DNA of 64,000 nucleotides from Lysobacteraceae bacterium. GTDB lineage: Bacteria > Pseudomonadota > Gammaproteobacteria > Xanthomonadales > Xanthomonadaceae. Of the stretch, positions 1-8,546 are shown piece by piece. Made by a program: the position numbers and the translations under genes. Under the pieces are notes generated by a model. It was not told the DNA's origin, did no database searches, and saw nothing but the letters and a program-made list of their open reading frames with translations. The number at the start of each line of letters is the position of its first letter. Position 1 is the first letter of the stretch. The stretch is taken from positions 24,190 to 88,189 of the forward strand of contig JAISFF010000036.1 in NCBI GenBank assembly GCA_031263725.1. Reading direction: 5' to 3'.

Positions 1-125
1 CCGTCTGCCATCAGATCCAGCAGGCTGCGTGGGGCGTTGGGCAGAGCGCCGTCCGGACCGGGTCGGGCGTCGGCCCTGGACGGCACAGGGGCAGCGGCGG
101 TGGATGGGTACGATCGGTTCATCAT
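1..125 (-). CDS. tssL: T6SS inner-membrane protein TssL (DotU/IcmH), N-terminal fragment
   Basis: Only about the first 41 codons are in the window; the gene continues past the left edge. Its ATG overlaps the tssK stop codon (ATGA), and a second ATG follows directly at 122. The visible protein is a Pro/Ala/Arg-rich cytoplasmic leader ending in LLDLMADG, which resembles the LLDLMYDG-type start of the TssL cytoplasmic domain. TssL is a tail-anchored inner-membrane protein that joins TssM and TssJ in the T6SS membrane complex. Position after tssJ and tssK is the usual tssJKL order. Identity is inferred from this short stretch and from context; whether the full protein carries a C-terminal peptidoglycan-binding domain cannot be seen. 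Confidence 0.72.
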   Translation of the reverse strand, partial: MMNRSYPSTAAAPVPSRADARPGPDGALPNAPRSLLDLMAD

Positions 126-1453
126 TGGGTCAGGGCGATGAGTTCGAGCTTGAGTTCACGAATGCCCGAAGGCACGTAAATGGTGATCGACTCGGCCTTG
201 AGCATACGCTCGTAAAGCGGCCCGCGCGGCTCGATGGCGAAATAGTGGCTGCCGGGGCGGACGGGAATGGCGGCGGGCACCTGAGCGGCATGGGTGAGTT
301 TGACGCCAGGCAAGGCCGACAGCACGAACTTGTCGACATCGTCCGGTGCGCCGACTTTGAAACGGGTGGGTACGCTTTGTACCAGTTCTGGACCGGGCAG
401 ATCGGCGGCTACACCCAGGTAGAACGCGGAATGGGCGTCGATGCGCTGGGAATCGATCCGGCCCAGATGGAAGGAAGGCTTGACCTCGGTCAGGGCGATC
501 GAGAAGTAGCGCTCAGAGATCACCGTGTCGAGCAGTTCACGGATCATCCTGAACAGGGTTTCGAAACCGGTCTGCGGCGTGGTGTGCTGATAAGTTGGCA
601 GGTCGGCTAGCGTGTAGGCCTTGGAGAAGGTCATCAGCCCGCCGGCGACCCGGGCCAGCTCCTGGAACAGCCGCTCGGGCGACAGGCCCGGATGCCGGTA
701 CAGATGGGACAGCGAGGCAAAGGCCGCATTGGCGGTGTGCAACAGCCAGAACGAGGCGATGTCTCCCGAGCGGAACTCGACGATATGCTGGGAAACCTCC
801 CGATGGGTGCCAAACAGGGCATCGGTCTTGGCTTGCAAGGCGTCGAGCAGTCTTCGCACATGCAGCAGCAGGGTAGGCGACGCCGACAGACTGACAAGTG
901 GCGGGATGAACTCGTCATCGAGTTCGAAACCGCCTGTCGACGTGCGCCGGATGCGGGCAACCGGCACGGTGCTGAACGCATCGCGAGGCTCGTCCTCGGT
1001 CAGCAGGCGGACGGTTTTGCACAGGAAACCGAGCTCCGCCTCGTCGGCGTCAGTGTAGATATCCGGCGTGGAGCGCTGCGTTTGCACGAACCGTGTCGAG
1101 CCTTTTGCATCTGTGCCGCAGTTGCCGCCATGCGGCCGCAACAGAGGCAGGGCAAGGTAGATGGTTGTAGCCTGGGTTCCGTCGGCCAGTTCATTGAGCG
1201 AAAGCGCCTCGGGCAGTTCGTCGGCCTGGGGAGCAGCATACTGCTCGCCGTCGGGGAATATGGCGGCGACATCCAGAAGCCTGACGGTTCCGCTGGGCAG
1301 ACTCAGCACGTCGATCCGGCAGTTGCGAAGTCCCCAGGCATAAGGATGCAGGGACGCCGCTGTCTGGCGCAGGCGCGCCTCGTGGTAGGCATCCTGTTGC
1401 TGGAAATGCTGGGGACGCAGGAACAGTCCCTCACCCCAAAATACCTTGCCCAT
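122..1453 (-). CDS. tssK: T6SS baseplate protein TssK
   Basis: 443-residue TssK (VasE/ImpJ), the trimeric adaptor that connects the baseplate (TssEFG) to the membrane complex. The N-terminus has the family hallmark KVFWGEGLFLRPQHFQQQD. The frame is open 18 codons further upstream to 1507, but the ATG at 1453 is chosen because GAGGG lies about 10 bases upstream and the conserved family start begins here. Length fits the usual 440-450 residues. It lies downstream of tssJ on the same strand and overlaps tssL by 4 bases, so the three are probably cotranscribed. No broken motif was seen. Confidence 0.95.
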   Translation of the reverse strand: MGKVFWGEGLFLRPQHFQQQDAYHEARLRQTAASLHPYAWGLRNCRIDVLSLPSGTVRLLDVAAIFPDGEQYAAPQADELPEALSLNELADGTQATTIYLALPLLRPHGGNCGTDAKGSTRFVQTQRSTPDIYTDADEAELGFLCKTVRLLTEDEPRDAFSTVPVARIRRTSTGGFELDDEFIPPLVSLSASPTLLLHVRRLLDALQAKTDALFGTHREVSQHIVEFRSGDIASFWLLHTANAAFASLSHLYRHPGLSPERLFQELARVAGGLMTFSKAYTLADLPTYQHTTPQTGFETLFRMIRELLDTVISERYFSIALTEVKPSFHLGRIDSQRIDAHSAFYLGVAADLPGPELVQSVPTRFKVGAPDDVDKFVLSALPGVKLTHAAQVPAAIPVRPGSHYFAIEPRGPLYERMLKAESITIYVPSGIRELKLELIALTQ

Positions 1454-1630
1454 CCGGATGTTGCCCTCGTACCTTTCGGTGCCGTTTGCCTGGATCTGGC
1501 GTGGCACGATGCCCGGCAGATCTCAACTTGACCCATGTCGGAACTCTAATTCGACTTGGCGTAAGCGGCTGCCGCAGCCTTATCGCTTAGCGTCGAAGAA
1601 TACTACATAGTGTGAAATGTGGCGCATGGT

Positions 1631-2263
1631 TCATTCGCCGATGCACTTGGCAGTTGCAAGACTATGGGGTTCTTCATTCAATTGGGTGATCAGCGAGCCG
1701 CTCGTGCTGGTCAGGGCACAGGCATGGAGGCCAATCGTGATGCCCTTCTTGACCGACGCGGCGCTGTCAAAAGCGAGTCGCCAACGGTTCTGAGCAGGTG
1801 CGCGGAACAGCGCAACGATGCCAAGGACTTCGGCGTCGGCGGGCAGCCGCTCGGTAATCTCGTGGCGTTGCCCGGGTTGCAGGACGATTTCGGTAGTACC
1901 GATCAGGTCGTCGCCGAATGCAGCCCGCTCCGAGGCTTCATCCAGAAATGCGGAGAAGGGCGCCTGTTCGAAACGCTGCGCCTGACGCAGGCGGTAAATG
2001 CGAACGACCACCGCAAGCGCCTGTCCATCATTGCCCGAATTGAGGTTGGCGCCCGCATAGAGGCTGACCGGAATCTCCTTCGGCGCGTCCGCCGCGCGCC
2101 GCAATCCAACGGCTTCCAGCACCTTTGCTAGCGGCCCTCCGGAGGGGCTTCCTCCCGAACTTGCGCAGCCTCCGAGGGCCAGGACCAGGGTAGCCACAAT
2201 CATGGCACGGGCAATGCCTGTACCCATCTGGGTCTTATACCGGAGGGTATCGCAAATTGTCAT
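1631..2263 (-). CDS. tssJ: T6SS outer-membrane lipoprotein TssJ
   Basis: About 210 residues. A basic and hydrophobic N-terminal segment ends in a lipobox (LALGGC, lipid-modified Cys near residue 33), followed by a Gly/Ser linker and a compact beta-rich domain. Family signs include the region around VSLYAGANLNSG and the FFALFR-like IVALFRAP segment. TssJ sits in the outer membrane and binds periplasmic TssM. AGGAA lies 8 bases before the ATG at 2263; a GTG directly before it (2266) is an alternative start. The long n-region before the hydrophobic core leaves an internal ATG at 2227 possible, but no ribosome binding site precedes that one. First gene of the minus-strand tssJKL unit. Confidence 0.9.
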   Translation of the reverse strand: MTICDTLRYKTQMGTGIARAMIVATLVLALGGCASSGGSPSGGPLAKVLEAVGLRRAADAPKEIPVSLYAGANLNSGNDGQALAVVVRIYRLRQAQRFEQAPFSAFLDEASERAAFGDDLIGTTEIVLQPGQRHEITERLPADAEVLGIVALFRAPAQNRWRLAFDSAASVKKGITIGLHACALTSTSGSLITQLNEEPHSLATAKCIGE

Positions 2264-2266
2264 CAC

Positions 2267-2714
2267 GTGATTCCTATTTGTACTGCGGGGACTTCGGACA
2301 GCTTCTTGGGGGGCTGTGCTGGCTCAGGCCTTGGCGGTTCCAAGCGTGATACACATGACTTAGGCATGATCGCAGGGGCTGAATCTGTGGGAAGCGTCTC
2401 AGTTTGAATTCGCCATTTCGTAGCCTGATGACAGGCGCATACCGCTAGTCATTTGAAATATATACATTTTATTTAACCGGCATTCCGATCAATTCGACGG
2501 TTTCGTGCCCCCGCCTGCGATGTCATTATCACCCTGACTTTGAACTTTGGCACGAGTGATATTTATCTTGCTTCTTGCTTCTTGCTTCTTGCTGTATTCG
2601 CTGTAATCTAGCACGGCATCTTTGGCGCGCTGCAGTAGCAACACTTGCTCGGTGCGGGACCAATTGCGATGGCATTTATGGATTTCGAACACTATCTCGT
2701 AGGGGTATGAGGGC
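2267..2714. promoter_or_regulatory. Divergent intergenic region between the two T6SS operons
   Basis: About 450 bases separate tssJ (leftward) from the TPR lipoprotein gene (rightward), so both T6SS promoters should lie here. An AT-rich stretch at 2452-2479 stands out against the GC-rich surroundings, and a 7-bp tandem repeat lies at 2567-2593. I did not find a convincing sigma54 -24/-12 element or a clear sigma70 pair. A 75-codon minus-strand frame (2489-2716) crosses the repeat but has no ribosome binding site and overlaps the start of the plus-strand gene, so I do not call it a gene. Confidence 0.5.
2567..2593. repeat. Heptanucleotide tandem repeat, four copies
   Basis: The unit CTTGCTT occurs three times perfectly, followed by a fourth copy lacking its last base. 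Such short tandem repeats can gain or lose units by slipped-strand mispairing. It lies 122-148 bases upstream of the first plus-strand T6SS gene, within the divergent control region. Confidence 0.9.
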
Positions 2715-3335
2715 ATGTGCGTAATTCGCTATTCGCCAAAGCTGGTATGGGTGCTGTTGCCGCTCGCACTTGTGTTGGTGGGGTGTGCCACGACCTCGGA
2801 CTCGCGGGAAGTCCGCTCGCCTGCATTTGATCGCCTGATGGCCGCAGGCGATACGCAGTTGGCCAATGGCGCATTCGATGCGGCATTGAGCACTTACAAG
2901 GAGGCTGCCCAGGCGGATCCAACTAGGAAGGAGCCTTGGGTACGCAGTGCGCAACTGTATTTCGATAGTGGCAATTATGGGCGTGCGATCGCAGCGGCTG
3001 AAGAAGTCCTGCAGCGTGACCCCACTGATGCAGTGGCTGACAGCGTGCTGACCGTGGGAGGGTTGCGCATTGCCATCAAATCCCTGAACCGGCTCCAGGC
3101 CAATGGCACGCTTTCGAGTGAGACGGCCCGCCTGGAAGCCAGACAGCTGGCTGCTGTGATGCGGGCGACCTTGGACGATTCGGTGCTTGCCCCTGCGCCA
3201 GCCGCACGCAGGACTAATCGTCGCGCCCCTGCGGCTGCCACACCACCGCGGCCGCAACGGACAACTCCGGCTGAGACGCCGCCGGCAACTGACAATGATC
3301 CGTTCAGGAGACTGCGTCAGTCGGGCAACAATTGA
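2715..3335 (+). CDS. TPR-repeat lipoprotein, first gene of the T6SS tssBC operon
   Basis: 206 residues. A lipoprotein signal peptide ends at LVLVGC (Cys24). Residues about 40-110 form tetratricopeptide-like helices (GDTQLANGAFDAALSTYKEA, then SAQLYFDSGNYGRAIAAAEE), followed by a helical region and a disordered Pro/Thr/Ala-rich tail from about residue 155. AGGGG lies about 9 bases before the ATG. It is 42 bases ahead of tssB, so it is probably cotranscribed with the sheath genes. It is not one of the 13 core T6SS components. Inference: a periplasmic, outer-membrane-anchored accessory or scaffold factor. The specific function is unknown. Confidence 0.85.
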   Translation: MCVIRYSPKLVWVLLPLALVLVGCATTSDSREVRSPAFDRLMAAGDTQLANGAFDAALSTYKEAAQADPTRKEPWVRSAQLYFDSGNYGRAIAAAEEVLQRDPTDAVADSVLTVGGLRIAIKSLNRLQANGTLSSETARLEARQLAAVMRATLDDSVLAPAPAARRTNRRAPAAATPPRPQRTTPAETPPATDNDPFRRLRQSGNN

Positions 3336-3377
3336 TTCCCCATACCATTTCCTCGGTTGCATTGGAGAACAGTGATC

Positions 3378-3881
3378 ATGGCCAAGAAGGAAAGCGTTCA
3401 GAAGCGTCTGCAGAAGATACGTCCGCCACGCGTGCAGTTGACCTACGACGTGGAGAAGGGTGACGCGATTGAGGAGAAGGAGATCCCGTTCGTGGTGGGT
3501 GTGCTGGGTGATTTCAGCGGCAACCCGGAACAACCGCTGTCCAGGATCAAGGATCGCAAGTTCGTCAATGTCGATCTGGACAATTTCGACGAGGTGCTGG
3601 AAGGCATGGCGCCTCGTGCCGTCTTTCGCGTATCCAACAAGCTGACCGAGGAAGGCGGCGAAATAGGAGTGGAGTTGAACTTCAAGTCGATCAACGATTT
3701 CCGCCCGGAATCGGTGGTTGAACAGGTGGAGCCGTTGCGCAGGCTGCTCGAAGCGCGTTCGAAGCTGGCTGACCTCCGCAACAAGATCGCCGGCAACGAG
3801 AAGCTCGAGGATCTGCTCAATGATGTGCTCGCCAACACTGAGCAGCTTAAGAAGCTGGGTCAGGCCGATTCGCAGGAGTAA
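3378..3881 (+). CDS. tssB: T6SS contractile sheath small subunit TssB
   Basis: 167 residues, the usual TssB/VipA/ImpB length. The start MAKKESVQKRLQKIRPPRVQ and the core IPFVVGVLGDFSG plus VNVDLDNFDEVL are family signatures. TssB pairs with TssC to form the contractile sheath that propels the Hcp tube. The frame is open from 3357, but the ATG at 3378 matches family starts and has GGAGAA about 10 bases upstream. It ends 3 bases before tssC. The C-terminal helix (EKLEDLLNDVLANTEQLKKL) is the segment that in this family inserts into TssC. Confidence 0.96.
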   Translation: MAKKESVQKRLQKIRPPRVQLTYDVEKGDAIEEKEIPFVVGVLGDFSGNPEQPLSRIKDRKFVNVDLDNFDEVLEGMAPRAVFRVSNKLTEEGGEIGVELNFKSINDFRPESVVEQVEPLRRLLEARSKLADLRNKIAGNEKLEDLLNDVLANTEQLKKLGQADSQE

Positions 3882-3884
3882 ACA

Positions 3885-5378
3885 ATGAGTGCAAACACCG
3901 CAGGTGATGCCGCGCAGGGCGTTGCGAGCACAGAAGAGTTCGGTTTGCTCGATCAGATCGTCGAGAAGAGCAGGGTCGCCAAGTCCCAGGTCGAGCATCA
4001 GCGGGCCAAGGACATCATTTCCGAACTGGCCAAGGAAGTGCTGGATGGAACCGTGGTGGTTTCGGAAAGCCTGAGCCTAGCACTGGATGCGCGTGTTGCC
4101 GAACTCGACCGGATCATTTCCGAGCAGGTCAGCGCCATCATCCACGCCCCGGAGTTCCAGAAGCTGGAAAGCACGTGGCGCGGCCTGCGCTATCTGTGCG
4201 AACAGACATCAACCGGCGCCTTGCTGAAGATCAAGGTCTTCAACTCGCCGAAGAAGGATCTGGTCAGGGATTTCAAATCCGCGATCGATTTCGACCAGAG
4301 CGCCCTGTTCAAGAAAGTGTACGAGGAAGAATTCGGCACCTTCGGCGGATCGCCGTTCGGTGCGCTGCTGGGCGATTACTACATTGGTCGCCAGCCGGAG
4401 GACATGTATTTCGTCGAACAGATGTCGCATGTCGCCGCCGCGGCCCATGCCCCGTTCATTTCGGCGGCTAAAGAGGACATGTTCGGTCTGGAGAGGTTCA
4501 CCGAAATCGGCAAGCCGCGCGATCTGGCCAAGGTCTTCGACACCATCGAATACGCGAAGTGGAAGTCGTTCCGCGAGTCGGAAGACTCCCGCTATGTTGG
4601 CCTGACCTTGCCGCGTTTTCTTGGTCGCCTGCCGTACAACCCGAAGGATGGCACGACGGTTGAGGGTTTCAATTTCGTTGAGGATGTCGACGGCGGCAAC
4701 CACGACAAGTACCTGTGGTGCAACACGGCTTATGCGTTTGGGGCGCGCTTGACCAGCGCTTTCGAGGATTTCGGCTGGTGTGCGGCGATCCGCGGCGTGG
4801 AAGGCGGCGGTCTGGTCGAAGGGCTGCCGACCCATACCTTCCGGACCGACGACGGCGAAGTGGCGTTGAAATGTCCGACCGAGATCGCCATCACTGACCG
4901 CCGCGAGAAGGAGCTTAGCGATCTTGGCTTCATTCCGTTGGTGCACTGCAAGAACACCGACTATGCCGCGTTCTTTGGCGCGCAGTCCGCGCAGAAAACG
5001 AAAAAGTACAACACCGACTCGGCCAATGCCAACGCGATCCTGTCGGCCCAGCTCCAGTACATTTTCGCGGTATCGCGCATTGCCCATTACCTGAAGGCGA
5101 TGATGCGCGAGAAGATTGGCAGCTTCGCCTCTGCGGGCAACGTCGAGGACTTCCTGAACCGCTGGATCGCGCAGTACGTTCTGCTCGACGACAATGCGAC
5201 CCAGGAAGCCAAGGCGCAGTACCCGTTGCGGGAAGCGTCGATCCAGGTTTCGGAGGTGCCCGGTAAACCGGGGGTCTACCGTGCTGTGGCCTTTCTGAGG
5301 CCACATTTCCAGCTCGATGAGCTGTCGGTCTCGCTGCGACTGGTCGCTGAATTGCCAGCGACCGCCAAAAAGTCCTGA
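3885..5378 (+). CDS. tssC: T6SS contractile sheath large subunit TssC
   Basis: 497 residues, standard for TssC/VipB/ImpC. Recognisable segments are ESTWRGLRYLCEQT, the GDYYIGRQPEDM region, LPRFLGRLPYNP, and WCAAIRGVEGGGLVEGLPTH. The protein forms the sheath wall with TssB and is recycled by ClpV. The start ATG follows the tssB stop by 3 bases, which points to coupled translation. No frameshift or missing segment seen. Confidence 0.97.
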   Translation: MSANTAGDAAQGVASTEEFGLLDQIVEKSRVAKSQVEHQRAKDIISELAKEVLDGTVVVSESLSLALDARVAELDRIISEQVSAIIHAPEFQKLESTWRGLRYLCEQTSTGALLKIKVFNSPKKDLVRDFKSAIDFDQSALFKKVYEEEFGTFGGSPFGALLGDYYIGRQPEDMYFVEQMSHVAAAAHAPFISAAKEDMFGLERFTEIGKPRDLAKVFDTIEYAKWKSFRESEDSRYVGLTLPRFLGRLPYNPKDGTTVEGFNFVEDVDGGNHDKYLWCNTAYAFGARLTSAFEDFGWCAAIRGVEGGGLVEGLPTHTFRTDDGEVALKCPTEIAITDRREKELSDLGFIPLVHCKNTDYAAFFGAQSAQKTKKYNTDSANANAILSAQLQYIFAVSRIAHYLKAMMREKIGSFASAGNVEDFLNRWIAQYVLLDDNATQEAKAQYPLREASIQVSEVPGKPGVYRAVAFLRPHFQLDELSVSLRLVAELPATAKKS

Positions 5379-5535
5379 TGAGATGTTGCTTGCGGTAACG
5401 AGAGGCAGCAGCTTAGAAGGCCTCCGTTGTGCGGTACGTAACTGAACAAAACCAGTAAGTTGCAATTCTAACCGCCAGGCCGATGGCCTGCCGTCTTTCA
5501 TTCACATGGACGTACGGAACAAGGAAACCAGACTC

Positions 5536-6036
5536 ATGACACAACATGCATTTTTGAGTATCGACACCATCAAGGGCGAATCCCGCGACCAGAGCCACAA
5601 GGACTGGATCGAGATTGAGTCCTTCACCCAGGACGTGCTGCAGCCGCGTTCCGCCACCGCTTCAAGCGTTGGCGGCCAGACGGCCGCACGCGTTGAACTG
5701 TCGCCGATCGAGATCGTCAAGAAGATCGACCTTTCGACCACGGCCCTGCATCAGGCAGCCGCCAATGGCACCACCTTCCCGAAGGCTCAGATCGAGTTCT
5801 ACCGCGCCGACAAGGATGGCGATGCCATCAACTACTACCTGATTGAGCTTCTGAACGTGCTCGTTCATCGCGTCACTACGTCGGTGGGCGCCGATGGTGT
5901 GCCGCAGGAAGTGATCCAGCTGACCTTCGGCTCGATCAAGTGGACCTACCAGCAGCAGAAGCCGGAAGGCGGGCTGGGTGGCAAGACCGTTGCGCAGTGG
6001 AGTCCCACGCTCAACCGTCCGACCCACGGCGTCTGA
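5536..6036 (+). CDS. hcp: T6SS tube protein Hcp (TssD)
   Basis: 166 residues, typical Hcp. It forms hexameric rings that stack into the inner tube and is itself secreted. The N-terminus MTQHAFLSIDTIKGES and the C-terminal FGSIKWTYQQQKPEGG match Hcp proteins. The open frame extends to 5506, but the ATG at 5536 has AAGGAA about 9 bases upstream and gives the family start. A 157-base gap separates it from tssC, and a strong hairpin (6046-6076) follows it. Both suit separate, higher expression of the tube protein. Confidence 0.96.
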   Translation: MTQHAFLSIDTIKGESRDQSHKDWIEIESFTQDVLQPRSATASSVGGQTAARVELSPIEIVKKIDLSTTALHQAAANGTTFPKAQIEFYRADKDGDAINYYLIELLNVLVHRVTTSVGADGVPQEVIQLTFGSIKWTYQQQKPEGGLGGKTVAQWSPTLNRPTHGV

Positions 6037-6045
6037 TATTGTTCG

Positions 6046-6076
6046 ATGCGGTGACATGCGATGCATGTCACCGCAT
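6046..6076 (+). promoter_or_regulatory. Perfect 14-bp stem-loop directly after hcp
   Basis: Bases 6046-6059 (ATGCGGTGACATGC) pair perfectly with 6063-6076, leaving a 3-base GAT loop. It starts 9 bases after the hcp stop codon. It lacks a U-tract, so it is more likely an mRNA 3'-end stabiliser or partial terminator than a classical terminator. It could let hcp transcript accumulate over the downstream baseplate genes. Confidence 0.8.
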
Positions 6077-6150
6077 TTCGGTTATAGCGATAGGCCATCC
6101 ATACCGAACGTGTTGTTGCCGTCGTTCACGCACCGGAAGGCTGAGAGCCA

Positions 6151-6711
6151 ATGACGCATCGCTACGCCCCCATCGCCTATCGTATGGAGCAGAAGCGGAT
6201 GAATTCATTGTTGAAAGGATTCGAGCCCAGCCTGCTCGACAAGCTGCTTGATGACAGCCCAAAGCGCAGCGACTCGTCGAGCGTGTTCAAGTCCGTTTCG
6301 CTGGAGCAGCACAAGGAATCGGTCGCGCGCGACCTGGAAGGCCTGCTCAACAGCAGGGCCGCTTTTTCCGAAGATGAACTCGAACGATATCCGAACTGCC
6401 GGAAATCGCTGGTGACCTATGGCCTGTGCGATTTTTCGGGCTTGAGCCTCGCCAATGCCTACGACCGGGCGAAGATTTGCCGTTCGCTGGAGCAGGCCAT
6501 CGCGAGACATGAATCCAGGCTCGTCAATGTCAAGGTGTCGATCAATGCTTCGGGCCGGAGTGCCTCGGCGCTGCATTTCACGATCAGCGCATTGCTGAAC
6601 ATCCGGCCTGCCCGTGAGCCGGTCAGTTTCGATGCGCTGTTTCAAACCAATACCCAGCAGTATTCGGTCAGCCGCCTCCGTCGCGCGGCTTCATCCGGTT
6701 CGGGGAACTGA
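6151..6711 (+). CDS. tssE: T6SS baseplate protein TssE (gp25-like)
   Basis: 186 residues from the first ATG. The family core begins at GFEPSLLDKLLDD and continues with the gp25-like helical/beta domain (YPNCRKSLVTYGLCDFSGL, then the beta segment LHFTISALLNI). TssE sits at the baseplate and nucleates the sheath. Two starts are possible: 6151, with GAGAG a few bases upstream, and 6199 (MNSLLKGFEP), with GGAG 9 bases upstream and a better fit to family starts, giving 170 residues. The stop overlaps the tssF start (TGATG). Confidence 0.92.
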   Translation: MTHRYAPIAYRMEQKRMNSLLKGFEPSLLDKLLDDSPKRSDSSSVFKSVSLEQHKESVARDLEGLLNSRAAFSEDELERYPNCRKSLVTYGLCDFSGLSLANAYDRAKICRSLEQAIARHESRLVNVKVSINASGRSASALHFTISALLNIRPAREPVSFDALFQTNTQQYSVSRLRRAASSGSGN

Positions 6712-8546
6712 TGGAGGATCTGCTGCCGTTCTATGAGCGCGAACTCGCCTACCTGAGACGGTACGGCAGCGAATTTGCTGATCGCTATCCCAAGATCGCC
6801 AGTCGCTTGCTGCTATCCGCCGACGGCAGCGAAGACCCTCATGTCGAGCGTCTGATCGAATCGTTCGCGCTGCTGAGCGCACGGGTCTCGAAGAAGATCG
6901 ACGATGATTACCCCGAATTCACCGGGGCGCTGCTCGAAGTCCTGTATCCGCACTACCTGAGGTCGTTTCCTTCGTGTTCGATCGCCTGGTTCGACATGGG
7001 ACCTGCATTGGACAAGTTGACCGCTCCGGTTGCCATCCCGCGCGGAACCTTCCTGCAGAGCCGGCAGGTGAAAGGCGTCAATTGCCGTTTCCGCACGGCC
7101 TACGATGTCGTCCTGGCGCCCGTTCGCCTGTCTTCGGCCCGGTATGTCGCGATTGCCGAGCCGCCCATGGCGATCACGCTGCCGGCCAACGCCGGTGCGC
7201 AGATATCGGTTACCTTCGATCTTCTCGGTGACGATGCCTCGATCGGCGGTCTGGGCATGGAGCGGCTTCGCCTGTTCGCCGATGGCGAGCCGTCGTTCCG
7301 CGCCGCGCTACGCGATGCGTTGACCCTGAGCGTGGTGAAGGCATATGTCGAAGCGGGCGAAAGCGGCAAGTGGATACCGGTCGAGGCGCCTTTGTTCAAG
7401 CCGGTCGGATTTTCCAACGAAGACGCGCTGATCGATTTCCCCGCGCGTTCGCATTCGGCCTACCGGCTGTTGACCGAGTTGTTCGCTTTCCCGGAAAAGT
7501 TCGGGTTCTTCGATATCGATCTTCGCAAGATTTCCGGGGTGTCCGGCAACCGGTTTACCCTTCATCTGGTACTGGCTGCGGGCCGTGGCGATATCGAAAA
7601 CGGACGGATTCTGCAGGGTTTGTCCGCCATTCATCTGAGAACCGGCTGCACGCCGGTCGTCAATCTTTTCCCGGTCAATGGCGAGCCGATCCGGGTCACC
7701 CATCAGGCGCCCGGTTATCCAGTGATCGCCGACGCCAGGCGTGCGTATGCCTACGAGGTGCACTCCGTGGATGCGGTCAGGCGCATCCGGCAGACCGCGC
7801 AGGGCGAGCAGATCACCGAGTTCCGCCCTTTCTACTCGCTGCACCATGCCGAACAGCCGGATAGAACCGGCCATTACTGGCTGCTGCACCGCGATGAGAA
7901 TGTTGCCCGGCACAGTCCTGGATACGAAACTGAACTGTCGTTCGTCGATCTCAACTTCAATCCCTCGTCTCCGCAGACCGATGTCATGAGCCTTCGGCTC
8001 ACATGCAGCAATCGCGATCTTCCGTCCATGCTTGCCTACGGGGTCGCCGGTGGGGATTTGACCCTCGACGGGGGCCACCCGGCGCGTTCGATCGCGATGA
8101 TACGCAAGCCCACGCCGCCTGCCAGTTTCGCTCATGGACGTGGAGCGCAATGGCGCTTGATCTCGCACCTGTCGCTGAACACGCTGTCGTTGACGCACGC
8201 GGGCCTGCCGGCATTGAAGGAAATGCTGCGGCTGTACGACATCGCCCGCTCCGCAGTGACCCGCCGTCAGATCGACGGCATCGTGGGGCTCTCCAGCGAA
8301 CCGGCGACCCGTTGGCTGAGCGGGCGTCACTTCGCCAGCGTCGTTCGTGGGATCAAGATCATATTGACCGTCGACGAAAGCAACTTCGTCGGCACTGGGT
8401 TATCGGCGTTCGTGGGTGTGCTTGACCGGTTCTTCGGCCTGTATGTCAACGTAAACAGTTTCACCCAGTTGATTGTCGTTTCCAGCAATTCCGGCGAGAT
8501 CCTCATTCAATGCGAACCACGAAGCGGCGAATCGGCCTTGGCGTAG
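6711..8546 (+). CDS. tssF: T6SS baseplate protein TssF
   Basis: 611 residues, normal for TssF/VasA/ImpG. The N-terminus MEDLLPFYERELAYLRRYGSEFADRYPKIASRL is the family signature and is followed by VERLIESFALLSARV. TssF forms the baseplate wedge with TssG, TssE and TssK. It overlaps tssE by one base and tssG by 37 bases, so the three wedge genes are tightly packed and probably translationally coupled. Intact. Confidence 0.97.
   Translation: MEDLLPFYERELAYLRRYGSEFADRYPKIASRLLLSADGSEDPHVERLIESFALLSARVSKKIDDDYPEFTGALLEVLYPHYLRSFPSCSIAWFDMGPALDKLTAPVAIPRGTFLQSRQVKGVNCRFRTAYDVVLAPVRLSSARYVAIAEPPMAITLPANAGAQISVTFDLLGDDASIGGLGMERLRLFADGEPSFRAALRDALTLSVVKAYVEAGESGKWIPVEAPLFKPVGFSNEDALIDFPARSHSAYRLLTELFAFPEKFGFFDIDLRKISGVSGNRFTLHLVLAAGRGDIENGRILQGLSAIHLRTGCTPVVNLFPVNGEPIRVTHQAPGYPVIADARRAYAYEVHSVDAVRRIRQTAQGEQITEFRPFYSLHHAEQPDRTGHYWLLHRDENVARHSPGYETELSFVDLNFNPSSPQTDVMSLRLTCSNRDLPSMLAYGVAGGDLTLDGGHPARSIAMIRKPTPPASFAHGRGAQWRLISHLSLNTLSLTHAGLPALKEMLRLYDIARSAVTRRQIDGIVGLSSEPATRWLSGRHFASVVRGIKIILTVDESNFVGTGLSAFVGVLDRFFGLYVNVNSFTQLIVVSSNSGEILIQCEPRSGESALA

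Noticed and set aside
2567..2593. Possible CRISPR-like repeats
   Set aside because: Direct tandem heptamers without spacers; no array and no cas genes in the window.
2489..2716. 75-codon minus-strand ORF in the T6SS divergent region
   Set aside because: No ribosome binding site, overlaps the start of the TPR lipoprotein gene, and its middle is made by the CTTGCTT repeat. Kept only as part of the regulatory-region description.
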